The notes below the pieces were generated by a model. It was not told the origin of the DNA. It was given only the letters and a program-made list of their open reading frames with translations, and made no database searches. Source: Paenibacillus sp. FSL R5-0623 (GTDB lineage Bacteria; Bacillota; Bacilli; Paenibacillales; Paenibacillaceae). From it: DNA of 64,000 nucleotides. Position 1 is the stretch's first letter. Each line of letters opens with the position of its first letter. The stretch covers positions 4,278,001 to 4,342,000 of the forward strand of contig NZ_CP150233.1 of NCBI RefSeq assembly GCF_037974265.1. The letters run 5' to 3'. A program made the translations under genes and the position numbers. Shown here piece by piece: positions 44,972-53,837 of the stretch.

Positions 44972-45670
44972 TCATTGGGCACCCGGGCCAAATTGATGAA
45001 CCACGTAAGGTGTAATTGTAGCAAAACCTTCTGCAAACGGGATGAGACTGCGTTGTCCGAGCAAGGAATCACGGGCTCTTACACGTTCAACATACCCTTG
45101 ATTCAATGGTGTCGAGACTGCTCCGTCTCCCAGTTCAAATTGGGAACGATAAGAGAGCAATGATGTTTCTTTTTGCCCATAGTGTTCCGTAATATCGACA
45201 ATCAAATCCGTGGGACCGATGTCATTAATAAAGTAAAAATAAAGTTCCTTCACCTGCACGGCAGGCATGTCCGGCATGTAGTTCCGAAGCTTGGCGTTAA
45301 ATACAGCCTCCTGCACAAGCTTACTGCAATTGACATGATCCGGATGACGATCTTCCCAATACGGAGCAAACACCATCCGAGGGGCATGACGCCGTATCTC
45401 AGCCGTTACCTCCTCTACATGTTCAGGAGTAAGATACAAGCCACGATCAGGAAGCCCCAGATTCGTTCGACACGAAAGACCGAGGATGCGGGAGGCTTGC
45501 TCCGCTTCCTCGGTTCTGCGCTCTACTGTTCCGTTGGAAGACATCTCAGCACGAGTCAGATCACACACGCCTACTTTCAAGCCAGCAGCGGTATGTTTGG
45601 CAATCGTTCCACCCATACCAATCTCCGCATCGTCTGCATGTGCTCCAAAGATGAGAATATCCAGACTCAT
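44972..45670 (-). CDS. bshB1: GlcNAc-malate deacetylase (bacillithiol)
   Basis: Zinc deacetylase giving GlcN-malate, second step of bacillithiol synthesis. 232 residues of LmbE/PIG-L family: [12 protein letters not shown] carries zinc ligands and the catalytic Asp, and DRHPDHVNC the third ligand region. The ATG overlaps the mgsA stop by 4 bases. The last enzyme, BshC, is not in the window. Confidence 0.95.
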   Translation of the reverse strand: MSLDILIFGAHADDAEIGMGGTIAKHTAAGLKVGVCDLTRAEMSSNGTVERRTEEAEQASRILGLSCRTNLGLPDRGLYLTPEHVEEVTAEIRRHAPRMVFAPYWEDRHPDHVNCSKLVQEAVFNAKLRNYMPDMPAVQVKELYFYFINDIGPTDLIVDITEHYGQKETSLLSYRSQFELGDGAVSTPLNQGYVERVRARDSLLGQRSLIPFAEGFATITPYVVHQFGPGAQ

Positions 45671-46107
45671 TCGGAATCACCCGAATTCATTCCAGCCTCC
45701 GGCTTGTATTTATGTACCAGCTCTCTCCAGGCAAAATCACCACGATCCAGAGCCTTAACCAGAATCTCAGCGGTTGCGATATTGGTGGCAAGTGGAATTC
45801 CCTGCACATCACAAAGACGCAGCAACGCATTAATATCCGGCTCGTGAGGTTGTGCCATCAATGGATCGCGCAGGAAAATAATCAGATCCATCTCATTTTG
45901 CGCAACTAAAGCTCCAATCTGCTGATCTCCGCCCAGTGGGCCTGATTCGAATCGATGAATCTTCAGAGACGTTCCTTCCATAATACGAAGGCCTGTTGTT
46001 CCAGTAGAATATAATTGATGGTCCGTAAAAACAGGCTCATATGCCGTCACGAAGTTAACCATCTCTTCTTTTTTACGATCATGGGCGATAAATGCTATTT
46101 TCAACAT
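45667..46107 (-). CDS. mgsA: Methylglyoxal synthase
   Basis: Converts dihydroxyacetone phosphate to methylglyoxal, bypassing lower glycolysis when phosphate is short. 146 residues with [13 protein letters not shown], the phosphate site STGTTG and catalytic Asp in [18 protein letters not shown] before the ATG; overlaps bshB1, which fits the link between methylglyoxal and bacillithiol-dependent detoxification. Confidence 0.96.
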   Translation of the reverse strand: MLKIAFIAHDRKKEEMVNFVTAYEPVFTDHQLYSTGTTGLRIMEGTSLKIHRFESGPLGGDQQIGALVAQNEMDLIIFLRDPLMAQPHEPDINALLRLCDVQGIPLATNIATAEILVKALDRGDFAWRELVHKYKPEAGMNSGDSE

Positions 46108-46118
46108 GACAATCTCCT

Positions 46119-46922
46119 TTAGTCGATAAAGTGGTCAAATCCGTAGATCATTCCTGTATATTCCATAACCTTTTGCACACCAATCTTAACACCAGGCATA
46201 TAACCTGCGCGCTCATAGGAGTCATGCCGAATTTTGAGTGACTGTCCATAGTCTCCGAAAACAACTTCCTGCTGCGCGAATACGCCAGGCAATCGTACAC
46301 TGTGAATTCGGAAGCCGTTGTAATAACCGCCGCGTGATCCTTCAATGGTCTCTTCCTCAGTCGGATTACCCTGACGAAGTTCTTCCCGATTGGCAGCAAT
46401 CAGTTCGGCAGTTTTGATCGCAGTTCCGGAAGGAGCATCCAGCTTCTGATCCCCGTGATATTCGATAATCTCCACATTTGGCATATGTTTGGCAGCCTGT
46501 GCTGCGAATCGCATCATCAGAATGGCACCAATCGAGAAGTTAGGGGCAATAAGCCCTCCAATTCCTTTGTCCTGGCATTGCTTGTCCAACTGTTCAATCT
46601 GCTCCGGCGTAAAGCCGGTAACACCCATGACAGGTCTGACTCCATGACGGATCGCGATTTCGGTATGTGTAAAAGCATATTGCGGCACTGTAAAATCAAC
46701 CATAACCTGAGGTTTTGTTTCGGCAAAAGCCATTTCGATATCATCAGTCACCAGCACCCCGCACGCTGGCAAACCAACAAGGGTTCCTGCATCCGTGCCT
46801 GCTCCGGAGCGGTTGACAGCCGCTGCAAGCTCCAATTCCGGGTCCTGAAGTACCAATTTCACAACTTCACGCCCCATACGGCCAGCCGCTCCGATCACGG
46901 CAACTCTGATTACTTCACTCAT
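46119..46922 (-). CDS. dapB: 4-hydroxy-tetrahydrodipicolinate reductase
   Basis: NAD(P)H-dependent step of lysine and diaminopimelate synthesis. 267 residues: nucleotide site [15 protein letters not shown], active-site [15 protein letters not shown] and [15 protein letters not shown] precedes the ATG; mgsA follows after 11 bases. Order dapB-mgsA-bshB1 is as in B. subtilis. Confidence 0.97.
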   Translation of the reverse strand: MSEVIRVAVIGAAGRMGREVVKLVLQDPELELAAAVNRSGAGTDAGTLVGLPACGVLVTDDIEMAFAETKPQVMVDFTVPQYAFTHTEIAIRHGVRPVMGVTGFTPEQIEQLDKQCQDKGIGGLIAPNFSIGAILMMRFAAQAAKHMPNVEIIEYHGDQKLDAPSGTAIKTAELIAANREELRQGNPTEEETIEGSRGGYYNGFRIHSVRLPGVFAQQEVVFGDYGQSLKIRHDSYERAGYMPGVKIGVQKVMEYTGMIYGFDHFID

Positions 46923-47002
46923 ATTGACTGCATCTCCTCACTATGTTGGATCATATCGTAGAATCCATTTCAACTCGAAAGAAATCTTTGCAGAATGAAT
47001 TC

Positions 47003-47527
47003 TTATTGAATGGATTTCATACGTTGCTTGATTTCCTGTAACATCTGATGCAGTTGCCCATTCTGCGGGTCCAGCAAAATTGCCTCACGCAGCGCCTGAA
47101 TTGCATAGTCAAATTCATTCAAATCACTGTAAGCCAGCGCAAGCATAACATGAGCCTCCACTGAGAGCGGATCAAGTTTGACCGCTTCTTGCAGAAGCGT
47201 AGACGCTTCCACATAGCGCTCCTGTGTTGCAATCCCCGCCTGCTCCAACAGCAACTTCGCTCTGGAGGTCAATTGTTTCGCTTCCAACGTCTGCAGATGC
47301 AAAATATACTCTTCTGTTCCTGGCGAAAATTCGACTGCCTTGCGCGCATATTCAAGCGCTGGAACCAGATGCTTGCTGCGGGCGTGTGTAATGGAACAGC
47401 GGTAATATAACTCCGCATGTTTTGGATGAGCGTGAATGGCTGACTCGAACCAACGAATCGCCTGTTCAAAATCATTTTGCAATATACAGCGGTAAGCCTG
47501 CTGCATATATTCTTCCGGTTTCATCAT
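47003..47527 (-). CDS. Tetratricopeptide-repeat protein
   Basis: 174 residues from ATG 47527 (GGGGAGGG 8 bases upstream; the frame overlaps mazG if read from 47602). Four TPR-like units cover nearly the whole length (for example FEQAIRWFESAIHAHPKHAE and LNEFDYAIQALREAILLDP). No signal or catalytic motif. It sits between the MazG-like gene and dapB, a position without a TPR gene in B. subtilis. Function unknown. Confidence 0.8.
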   Translation of the reverse strand: MMKPEEYMQQAYRCILQNDFEQAIRWFESAIHAHPKHAELYYRCSITHARSKHLVPALEYARKAVEFSPGTEEYILHLQTLEAKQLTSRAKLLLEQAGIATQERYVEASTLLQEAVKLDPLSVEAHVMLALAYSDLNEFDYAIQALREAILLDPQNGQLHQMLQEIKQRMKSIQ

Positions 47528-47577
47528 TAAGCTGACCCTCCCCGATCGGGTGATGGTACAGCATATGTAATCTACGC

Positions 47578-47907
47578 CTAATCGGTGTTTTTGGGAGTCC
47601 ACCGATTGGCATCGCGGGTGTTAAATTTATGCATGACTTTGTCGTGAGCCTCAGCCAGATCAATTCCCAGCGAGTTCGCAAAACAAATCGTGATAAATAA
47701 AATATCTCCAAGCTCAAGTTCAATGGAATTGGCTGCTTCGGAAGACTTCTTTGGCTTTTCACCGAACTCATGATTCACTTCCCTTGCAAGCTCCCCAACC
47801 TCTTCAGACATCCGGGCCAACATGGCCAGAGGACTGAAATACCCCTCCTTGAACTGGGAGATATACTGATCAACCTCACGCTGCATTTCTGCGATGCTTT
47901 TCTCCAT
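47578..47907 (-). CDS. ypjD: MazG-like nucleotide pyrophosphohydrolase (YpjD)
   Basis: 109 residues, all-alpha NTP-PPase. The metal site is visible as EEVGELAREVNHEFGE followed by ELGDILFITICFAN, giving the ExxE plus ExxD pattern. Likely removes abnormal nucleotides by hydrolysis to the monophosphate. Synteny with dapB is as in B. subtilis ypjD-dapB. Confidence 0.9.
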   Translation of the reverse strand: MEKSIAEMQREVDQYISQFKEGYFSPLAMLARMSEEVGELAREVNHEFGEKPKKSSEAANSIELELGDILFITICFANSLGIDLAEAHDKVMHKFNTRDANRWTPKNTD

Positions 47908-48079
47908 GAGAACGGATTCTCCTTTTGAAATGATGTCGTATTTGTTCCTAATAATATCAGTTATTTAGATTCACTTCCACCATCATCAGCGACAAATCAT
48001 TTTTAAAGATTCAATAAACAGGTATACTAGATGGGAATGATTGATTCTTCATTCTAATTTATCTACAGCGAGGGATCTT

Positions 48080-48949
48080 ATGAGCACTGCCAAAACCTGG
48101 GTTCAAGTTAAACTGGTTCTTCCCATCGTGCTGGGGACAGCCTTATATGCCTTTGGGCTCCTCTATTTCATTATCCCCAACCAGCTTATGGAAGGTGGCC
48201 TCACCGGGGTTACGGTGCTGATCAATTACGCTTTTGGCATCTCACCTTCACTTACAACCTTGATTCTGAATGTTCCCCTCTTTCTGATTGGGCTCAAAAT
48301 TTTGGGCGGCCGACAGATGATCTATACGGGTATCGGAATCGGGGCACTGACTGTTTTTCTATGGTTGTTTGAGAAGTTGATTCACCTGGGCTGGATTGAA
48401 CCATTACATACTGAGAATGACCTCCTGCTCGCAGCCCTATATGCAGGTGTCACCCTTGGAGCCGGCCTTGGCATTGTATTTCGTTGGGGTGGAACGACGG
48501 GCGGTTCAGACATCATTGCCCGTATTCTCAACCGCAAGTATGGATGGAGTATGGGACGAGTATTACTGGGCATCGACTTCGTCATTATCGGGCTCTCTCT
48601 CATCTACATCCCCAAAGAAAAAATTCTGTATACACTCGTAGCGGTATTTATCGCCTCCAAAGTCATCGACTTTATTCAGGAAGGTGCATATTCCGCCCGG
48701 GCATTTATGATCATCAGTGACCATGCACCCGAGATTGCGGATCAGATCACACGGGAGATGGATCGTGGTGTTACCCTCATTCCAGCCATTGGCGCATACT
48801 CTAAACAGGCCAAACACATGGCCTACTGTGTTATATCCAGGCAAGAGTTCAGGCGATTGCAGACGATTGTACGTTCCATTGACTCCAGAGCTTTTGTCAT
48901 CATCAGCGATGTTCACGATGTACATGGAGAAGGTTTCAAAGAAAGTTGA
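48080..48949 (+). CDS. ypjC: YitT-family membrane protein (YpjC-like)
   Basis: 289 residues from ATG 48080 (GCGAGGG 6 bases upstream; frame open to 48041). Five to six membrane helices over about 1-200, then a soluble C-terminal DUF2179 domain (SARAFMIISDHAPEIADQIT to FVIISDVHDVHGEGF). The family is widespread in Bacillota without firm function. It is on the opposite strand to its neighbours, divergent from the MazG gene and convergent with ypjB. Confidence 0.85.
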   Translation: MSTAKTWVQVKLVLPIVLGTALYAFGLLYFIIPNQLMEGGLTGVTVLINYAFGISPSLTTLILNVPLFLIGLKILGGRQMIYTGIGIGALTVFLWLFEKLIHLGWIEPLHTENDLLLAALYAGVTLGAGLGIVFRWGGTTGGSDIIARILNRKYGWSMGRVLLGIDFVIIGLSLIYIPKEKILYTLVAVFIASKVIDFIQEGAYSARAFMIISDHAPEIADQITREMDRGVTLIPAIGAYSKQAKHMAYCVISRQEFRRLQTIVRSIDSRAFVIISDVHDVHGEGFKES

Positions 48950-48973
48950 TGTACTATACAGAAAGTACATGAA

Positions 48974-49034
48974 AACCTCTTTTTACATGAAGAGCCGTTA
49001 GTGTGGCTGTTCATGCGGAAAGAGGTCTTTTTAT
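48974..49034. terminator. Convergent terminator between ypjC and ypjB
   Basis: Long stem: ACCTCTTT with AAAGAGGT, CATGAA-like inner pairing and AGCC/GGCT, followed by TCTTTTT on the plus strand; the minus strand also has an AAAACC/GGTTTT flank, so it can serve both genes. Confidence 0.8.
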
Positions 49035-49059
49035 ATACCACGATCAACTTCATATCCAA

Positions 49060-49929
49060 TTAGCGCCGAAAAGGAAAAACCCCCTGCTGCTGCGCACGAT
49101 ATTTACGATATCCGGCGTAACTTAACGTCGCCACAATGACCGAACTAATCAGCAGCCCGGCTGCCCTGCGATCGGGACCCTGTACAAACGGTACAAAGGC
49201 ACTCTCGTCCTTCTCGCGACCAAACAACTTGTTCACCAGTTCCTCCCCATGGCCAACCATGCTCTTTAATTGAGCCAGATCAGGTTGCTTGGCAGCGGTA
49301 AGCCCTTTGGTATGAGATAACCAGGCGTCTATCTGAGCAATTTCATACGGTTCACGGCGAATCAGTGCGGCAGGACGAATCGTTTCATAATGCTCCTCCA
49401 GAACGGTGTAGCGGTTTGCCAGTACGACCGCAGTTTGCCCTTCATTTGTAGCAGCGGATAAAGCGTCCAGATCGTTTTTCACGATTTTATAATACTGAAG
49501 CCATAAAGGCTTGGTTGGATTCGCGAGACTATCTGCTGCAAGTCTGAGTTTGGCAGAGGACTGCTGAAGAGAAGCATCGTCATTTTTCACCTTCACAACG
49601 GCTTGTTTCACTTCAACTATGGTTTCGGACAAGGCGTGAATGCCCTCGACTGTTGTTTGTCCCTCAAAGGAGATATGCTCCAAACTTTTACTGATACGCA
49701 GAATGCTTCCTCGCACTTCTTCAATATTATTCTCGAGCGCCTGACGATACAATAGGGCTGCTTCCGCATTCAGTTGTGCAATTGAATTGCTTGTGGACAC
49801 TTGCTGAGCTGAATTCGAATTCAATGCTTCACTTTGCGCGGATACACGATATACTAAGTTCGTCCAAAGCAGCAGAGCCATGAACGATACCACCAATAAG
49901 CCAGTTTTGACCCCAAACCTTCTCTTCAT
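49060..49929 (-). CDS. ypjB: Sporulation protein YpjB-like
   Basis: 289 residues from the ATG at 49929 (GGAGGG 8 bases upstream). N-terminal membrane helix or signal (about 6-30), a long helical external domain, and a C-terminal membrane helix (AAGLLISSVIVATLSYAGY) ending in basic residues. This layout fits B. subtilis YpjB, a sporulation-linked protein encoded in the same place after ypjA. The molecular role is not known. Confidence 0.83.
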   Translation of the reverse strand: MKRRFGVKTGLLVVSFMALLLWTNLVYRVSAQSEALNSNSAQQVSTSNSIAQLNAEAALLYRQALENNIEEVRGSILRISKSLEHISFEGQTTVEGIHALSETIVEVKQAVVKVKNDDASLQQSSAKLRLAADSLANPTKPLWLQYYKIVKNDLDALSAATNEGQTAVVLANRYTVLEEHYETIRPAALIRREPYEIAQIDAWLSHTKGLTAAKQPDLAQLKSMVGHGEELVNKLFGREKDESAFVPFVQGPDRRAAGLLISSVIVATLSYAGYRKYRAQQQGVFPFRR

Positions 49930-49995
49930 GGACATCCCTCCCACCACCAATGTATGGCGGGGGACAGTTCATTAGAACAAGCTCAAGATCGGATG

Positions 49996-50622
49996 TCAGG
50001 TTCGTTTCGCCTGTCTTAAGGCCAGCCACGCGCACAGAATGCTTACCAGTGTCAGTCCGAATGTGAAATTACGCACACCATCTACATGATCATAGAGGGA
50101 TGCGGGTAACCAAGGGTAAATATCATATGTATAATCCATCGTATCGTTCAACAGCGTCCAGAGACCTGCAACGACAAGGGAAGCCCAGCGGAAGCCGAAA
50201 AAGCGTACATAAATTAGAGCTTCAATGGCCATCGCACTATGCGAAGCAATCAACATCCAGTCTTGCCAGTGCTGTGTACCACCTTGCATCCAGCCAGCAA
50301 AAATAATGGATACGGCCCACACGCCATATTTCACAGATGTGACCACTGCAAGCGCCTGAATCACATGTCCGATCCGTTTGATCATGATGGACCGTGGTGG
50401 GTACAAGACCCATAGCAACGCTAAAGTAAAAAACAAACTCGCTGTTGGGCTATCCGGCACAAATACGATCTGCCAAACCGGCTGCTCAGCCAGAGTCAAT
50501 TTCATTTGCTCTCCGTACCAGATGTATCCGTATACCGTTCCTACCGCATTACACCAAAATAATAGCCACAGGAAATAACGATTGGTCAGAAATTCCCTAC
50601 TCCAGAAATACGATAAAGCCAC
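49996..50622 (-). CDS. ypjA: DUF1405 membrane protein YpjA
   Basis: 208 residues from GTG 50622 with AAGGAAGGGG upstream. The frame is open to 50703, but that point lies inside the qcrC terminator, so the shorter form is better. Five to six membrane helices; conserved-looking acidic turn NDTMDYTYDIYPWLP near the end. Position next to qcrC agrees with B. subtilis ypjA. Function unknown. Confidence 0.83.
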   Translation of the reverse strand: MALSYFWSREFLTNRYFLWLLFWCNAVGTVYGYIWYGEQMKLTLAEQPVWQIVFVPDSPTASLFFTLALLWVLYPPRSIMIKRIGHVIQALAVVTSVKYGVWAVSIIFAGWMQGGTQHWQDWMLIASHSAMAIEALIYVRFFGFRWASLVVAGLWTLLNDTMDYTYDIYPWLPASLYDHVDGVRNFTFGLTLVSILCAWLALRQAKRT

Positions 50623-50684
50623 ATTCCCTGCCCCTTCCTTCTTCACATGTTGTGCACGATACAGTGCTGTCCAAAAAAACACTT

Positions 50685-50716
50685 CAAAAAAACCTGACCG
50701 CATAAACGATCAGGTT
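50685..50716 (-). terminator. Terminator of qcrABC
   Basis: AACCTGA pairs with TCAGGTT and seven Ts follow on the minus strand, 18 bases past qcrC. Confidence 0.85.
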
Positions 50717-50734
50717 TCATTGGTTATTTCGATT

Positions 50735-51619
50735 TTACTGTTCTGCTTTCTGTTTCGCAAGCCATTCGGTCAGATGAGTGATCTCTTCATCCGTGACACC
50801 TTGAGCAATAGCATTATTGTACTGAGGCTGCATTGCATTGTAGCCTTCTTTGATAATGGTCAGAATCTCTTCCTGGCTGTGCTTGTCACCTATGCCTCGA
50901 AGCGAAGGTCCAGTTGCGCCCTTCATATCAGCCGCATGGCAGCCAATACATCCAGCCTTCTTGTACGTTTCCATTGCAGGATCATCCTGTTCCACGATCG
51001 CAACTTCTTCTTGCTGTCCAGGTGCATTGGAAACGGGTGGGAGCCCCTGTTCACGCCTCTCCAGCGCTTCTTCTTCACGTTGAATATGTTCAGGCTTCTG
51101 TCCACTTGCTTCCAACTCATGCTCGTAGTGTGTCCACGCTACATTCGTCAGGTAAAATACAGAAATGACCGACAAAATCATCAGTGATGAAGCAATTGGG
51201 CGTTTATAGAAACGCCGCTCCTTGCCTGTGTCCAGGAATGGTGCCAGCAGCAAAGCTCCAAAAGCAACTCCACTGACCCCCAGTACGCCGAGCAGAACGT
51301 AATCGCCCGATGCATATGGATACTTCAAGTACTGATACAGAAAAAGGAAGTACCAGTCCGGCATAGGAATTACGGATGCGCTCGGATTGGCCGGATAGCC
51401 TAAAGGTGCAGGTTCTGAGATCGTTAGTACCAGAATCCCCACCAATACAACGACACCAACCATCCATTCTTTCAGCAGGAAGTTGGGAATAAAGGCTTCT
51501 GATTTGCCGGGATACGCCGTGTAATCAGGCGGGGTAATGAATCCCGCCCCTTTACGGACCCGTGAATCACCGACAAAGATAACCTTTTCCTCATCATCCT
51601 TCTTATGTCCGTGAGCCAT
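50735..51619 (-). CDS. qcrC: Menaquinol:cytochrome c reductase, cytochrome b/c subunit
   Basis: 294 residues. Subunit-IV-like part with about three membrane helices and the Qo motif PDWYFLFLYQYLKYP near residue 95, fused to a C-terminal cytochrome c domain with one heme site CIGCH near residue 225 and an axial Met in YNAMQPQ. This b/c fusion is the Bacillus-type bc complex. A charged linker rich in Glu and Gln joins the two parts. GGGAGG precedes the ATG; last gene of qcrABC. Confidence 0.96.
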   Translation of the reverse strand: MAHGHKKDDEEKVIFVGDSRVRKGAGFITPPDYTAYPGKSEAFIPNFLLKEWMVGVVVLVGILVLTISEPAPLGYPANPSASVIPMPDWYFLFLYQYLKYPYASGDYVLLGVLGVSGVAFGALLLAPFLDTGKERRFYKRPIASSLMILSVISVFYLTNVAWTHYEHELEASGQKPEHIQREEEALERREQGLPPVSNAPGQQEEVAIVEQDDPAMETYKKAGCIGCHAADMKGATGPSLRGIGDKHSQEEILTIIKEGYNAMQPQYNNAIAQGVTDEEITHLTEWLAKQKAEQ

Positions 51620-51640
51620 TGCGATTCCTCCCTTCTCAGT

Positions 51641-52312
51641 TTATAGTGGTCCCGAAATGCCCTGTCTGCGGATCATGATAAAGTGTCCGACCAGAAGCAC
51701 CAGAAGCACAGCGGGGAGGAAGAATACGTGCAGGGCAAAGAATCGGGTTAGTGTCTGTGCACCGACAATCGTACCGCCTTGCAGGAATTCTTTGATAATC
51801 GGTCCCAGCCAAGGAACCGTATTGGCAATCTCCAGTGTTACTTTTGTTGCAAAATAGGCTTTGTTATCCCATGGCAACAAGTACCCTGTCAGCCCCAGGC
51901 CCAACATGACGAAAAAAATCAGCATGCCGACAACCCAGTTCATTTCTCGCGGTGCCTTGTAAGAGCCTGTAAAGAACACACGCATCGTATGTAAGAACAT
52001 CATTACGATAACCAGACTGGCTCCCCAGTGGTGCATGCCGCGAACAATTTGGCCGAAGGCTACTTTGGTCTGCAGGTACTCCACACTTGCGTAGGCATTG
52101 ATAATATCAGGTACATAATACATGGTCAGGAACATGCCTGACAGAATCTGAATAACAGTAATAAAGAACGTCAATCCACCAAAGCAGTACACGAATGCGG
52201 AAAAGTGATGAGCCGGATTTACATGCTCTGGAACTTCATGATCCGCAACGTCCCGCCAGATTGGCGTGATGTCAAGACGCTCGTCAATCCAGTCATAGAC
52301 ATTTTTAAACAT
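51641..52312 (-). CDS. qcrB: Menaquinol:cytochrome c reductase, cytochrome b subunit
   Basis: 223-residue cytochrome b6-type subunit, four membrane helices. Heme ligands lie in RGMHHWGAS and MFLHTMR and in ALHVFFLPAVLLVLLVGHF. Cys43 (FVYCFGG) matches the residue known in the Bacillus protein to attach an extra heme. AGGAGG precedes the ATG. Second gene of the operon, 15 bases after qcrA. Confidence 0.96.
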   Translation of the reverse strand: MFKNVYDWIDERLDITPIWRDVADHEVPEHVNPAHHFSAFVYCFGGLTFFITVIQILSGMFLTMYYVPDIINAYASVEYLQTKVAFGQIVRGMHHWGASLVIVMMFLHTMRVFFTGSYKAPREMNWVVGMLIFFVMLGLGLTGYLLPWDNKAYFATKVTLEIANTVPWLGPIIKEFLQGGTIVGAQTLTRFFALHVFFLPAVLLVLLVGHFIMIRRQGISGPL

Positions 52313-52327
52313 CTGCGTTCACGCCTC

Positions 52328-52867
52328 CTAATTCACTCGGGTGTTCGGAACAATGTCGCCCAGATATACCCAACCCTGCTCTTCCTTGACTACGTACTCA
52401 TCCAGCGGTTTGGGGGCTACGGCAAGATTCTTCCCTTCCTTGTCATAGTGCGCGCCATGGCAGGGGCAATGATACTCGTCAGGGTATTGCTTGTCACTAT
52501 TCCAGCCTACTGTACATCCCAGATGTTTACAGATAGGTGAGAGTGCATAAATTTTACCCTGCTCGTCTTTGCGAATCCACGCCACTAACGATGCATTACT
52601 CAGATACCAACCATCCTGTTGTTTAAGTTCAAAGGTGAATTCTTGAGGCTCATTCGTAATTTTGCTGATTTCAGCTACTTTGACAGAGGTGCCTTCTCCC
52701 TTATGTTGCAAAATCGGGTCCACCGCAAAACGGACCATAGGAAGGATTGCACCGGCGGCCATGTAGGCTGTAGCTCCACCAAGCGTGTACGTCAAGAACT
52801 GCCTGCGTGACATCTCCATGCGGCTTGGCAATTTCAATGAAGCTTCGTGGTCATGCTCACTGCTCAT
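52328..52867 (-). CDS. qcrA: Menaquinol:cytochrome c reductase, Rieske subunit
   Basis: 179-residue Rieske [2Fe-2S] protein. A twin-Arg-like MSRRQFLTYTLGGATAYMAAG region (split here: MSRRQFLTY, then the hydrophobic anchor) precedes an external domain with cluster motifs CKHLGC and CPCHG. GGGGGTTGGAG lies before the ATG. First gene of qcrABC, with a clear sigma-A promoter upstream. Confidence 0.96.
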   Translation of the reverse strand: MSSEHDHEASLKLPSRMEMSRRQFLTYTLGGATAYMAAGAILPMVRFAVDPILQHKGEGTSVKVAEISKITNEPQEFTFELKQQDGWYLSNASLVAWIRKDEQGKIYALSPICKHLGCTVGWNSDKQYPDEYHCPCHGAHYDKEGKNLAVAPKPLDEYVVKEEQGWVYLGDIVPNTRVN

Positions 52868-52899
52868 ACTGTCTCCAACCCCCTTTTTCAGCCAACTCT

Positions 52900-52913
52900 C
52901 TCAAACGTTTTCA
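52900..52913 (-). promoter_or_regulatory. cre-like site downstream of the qcrA start point
   Basis: The minus strand reads TGAAAACGTTTGAG, matching the cre core except at the last two bases. It lies about 35 bases past the expected transcription start, where CcpA could act as a roadblock. Confidence 0.4.
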
Positions 52914-52950
52914 TTTTCATAAATTCCACGACTTACTAGAACATACATAA

Positions 52951-52979
52951 TCATATAGTAGCCCTAGAACACCGTCAAG
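52951..52979 (-). promoter_or_regulatory. Promoter of qcrABC
   Basis: TTGACG (52979-52974) and TATGAT (52956-52951) are 17 bases apart on the minus strand. Two direct copies of TGTGACAA-type sequence lie upstream, near 52984-52994 and 53037-53046, and might bind a respiratory regulator. Confidence 0.7.
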
Positions 52980-53059
52980 AATTTGTCACACATTTTTAAG
53001 GTTCAATTGTAAGCGTTATTAAAAAAATGTTGTAAAATTGTCACATTTGTCGCCAAAAA

Positions 53060-53482
53060 CTATTTTTTCCACAACTCTCGTATCTTTTCCCCTACAAATC
53101 TCGCAATCCCTTCTTCTCCGACCTCACGAGTTAACACGGACCGACTCAAAACCAGATCAGCAGCTGGAATTTCCACGCCACCCAAATGACCATCTGATGA
53201 CATAATAACCACATATTTGAATCCCGAGGATTTAAGCTGTGCGGACAAGGAATTTAATGTCATTGACAATTCTGAATTAGCATAATGAAAGGCTGGATAT
53301 GTCATGATTCTCCCTTTGAAAGGAATTTCGACCAGATCCAGAAAATCTCTCAGCCGCTCCAATGCCTCGGTAGCTTCAACTGGCGACTGCTCACCGCTAA
53401 GAGCTGTGTATGGAATAAGGCATGTATCCAGATAGAGTTGCAGTTCAGCCCAGCTGTCTTGAGTCATCTCACTGAATTTCAA
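53060..53482 (-). CDS. ypiF: YpiF-like protein (DUF2487)
   Basis: 140 residues from a TTG start at 53482 with GAGAGGGGATATAGGG upstream. Soluble alpha/beta protein, no signal. It begins KFSEMTQDSWAELQLYLDTC and has the GRIMTYPAFHY and VVIMSSDGHLGG segments of the family. Function unknown. Located just upstream of qcrA as in B. subtilis ypiB-ypiF-qcrABC. Confidence 0.82.
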   Translation of the reverse strand: MKFSEMTQDSWAELQLYLDTCLIPYTALSGEQSPVEATEALERLRDFLDLVEIPFKGRIMTYPAFHYANSELSMTLNSLSAQLKSSGFKYVVIMSSDGHLGGVEIPAADLVLSRSVLTREVGEEGIARFVGEKIRELWKK

Positions 53483-53572
53483 ATTCCCTATATCCCCTCT
53501 CTATCCATTTTATTCCCATATTATATATGACCATATCTTATAAATCCAGACATCATTTTGGAATTACACATA

Positions 53573-53607
53573 TCAAAAAAGGAAATACGCCTCTGCGCAT
53601 TCCCTTT
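53573..53607 (-). terminator. Terminator after the IDEAL-domain gene
   Basis: 13-pair stem (AAAGGGAATGCGC against GCGTATTTCCTTT with G-U pairs), a 4-base loop and six Ts on the minus strand. Confidence 0.85.
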
Positions 53608-53634
53608 TATCTCAGAAAGGAACTATTTTGCCTA

Positions 53635-53814
53635 TCAGTTTATGGTCCTCAGTTCATCCGTCAGACTCCGGAAAGCTACTTCGTCTCCGGTAGCTAACGC
53701 TTTATCGATTTCCAAATAGAGCTTCTCGCTGCGCTGTTTGCGAAGCGCTTCGTCCCACACCATCTCAGCTGCCAGCCCCAACATGACTTCATACGTAACT
53801 TTCATTTTATCCAA
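53635..53814 (-). CDS. Small stand-alone IDEAL-domain protein
   Basis: 59 residues, starting with TTG 53814 (GGAGGT 8 bases upstream; an ATG follows at 53805) and ending TGA 53637-53635. The C-terminal half LYLEIDKALATGDEVAFRSL is a clear IDEAL motif (IDxAL..GD...F..L). In B. subtilis the protein encoded at this place, YpiB, joins an UPF0302 domain to a C-terminal IDEAL segment; here only the short IDEAL part with a 30-residue helix before it is present. IDEAL segments mediate protein contacts (for example in ComK/Clp adaptor systems). A strong terminator follows. Confidence 0.8.
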   Translation of the reverse strand: MDKMKVTYEVMLGLAAEMVWDEALRKQRSEKLYLEIDKALATGDEVAFRSLTDELRTIN

Positions 53815-53837
53815 TAGGATGCACCTCCAAAACGGAT

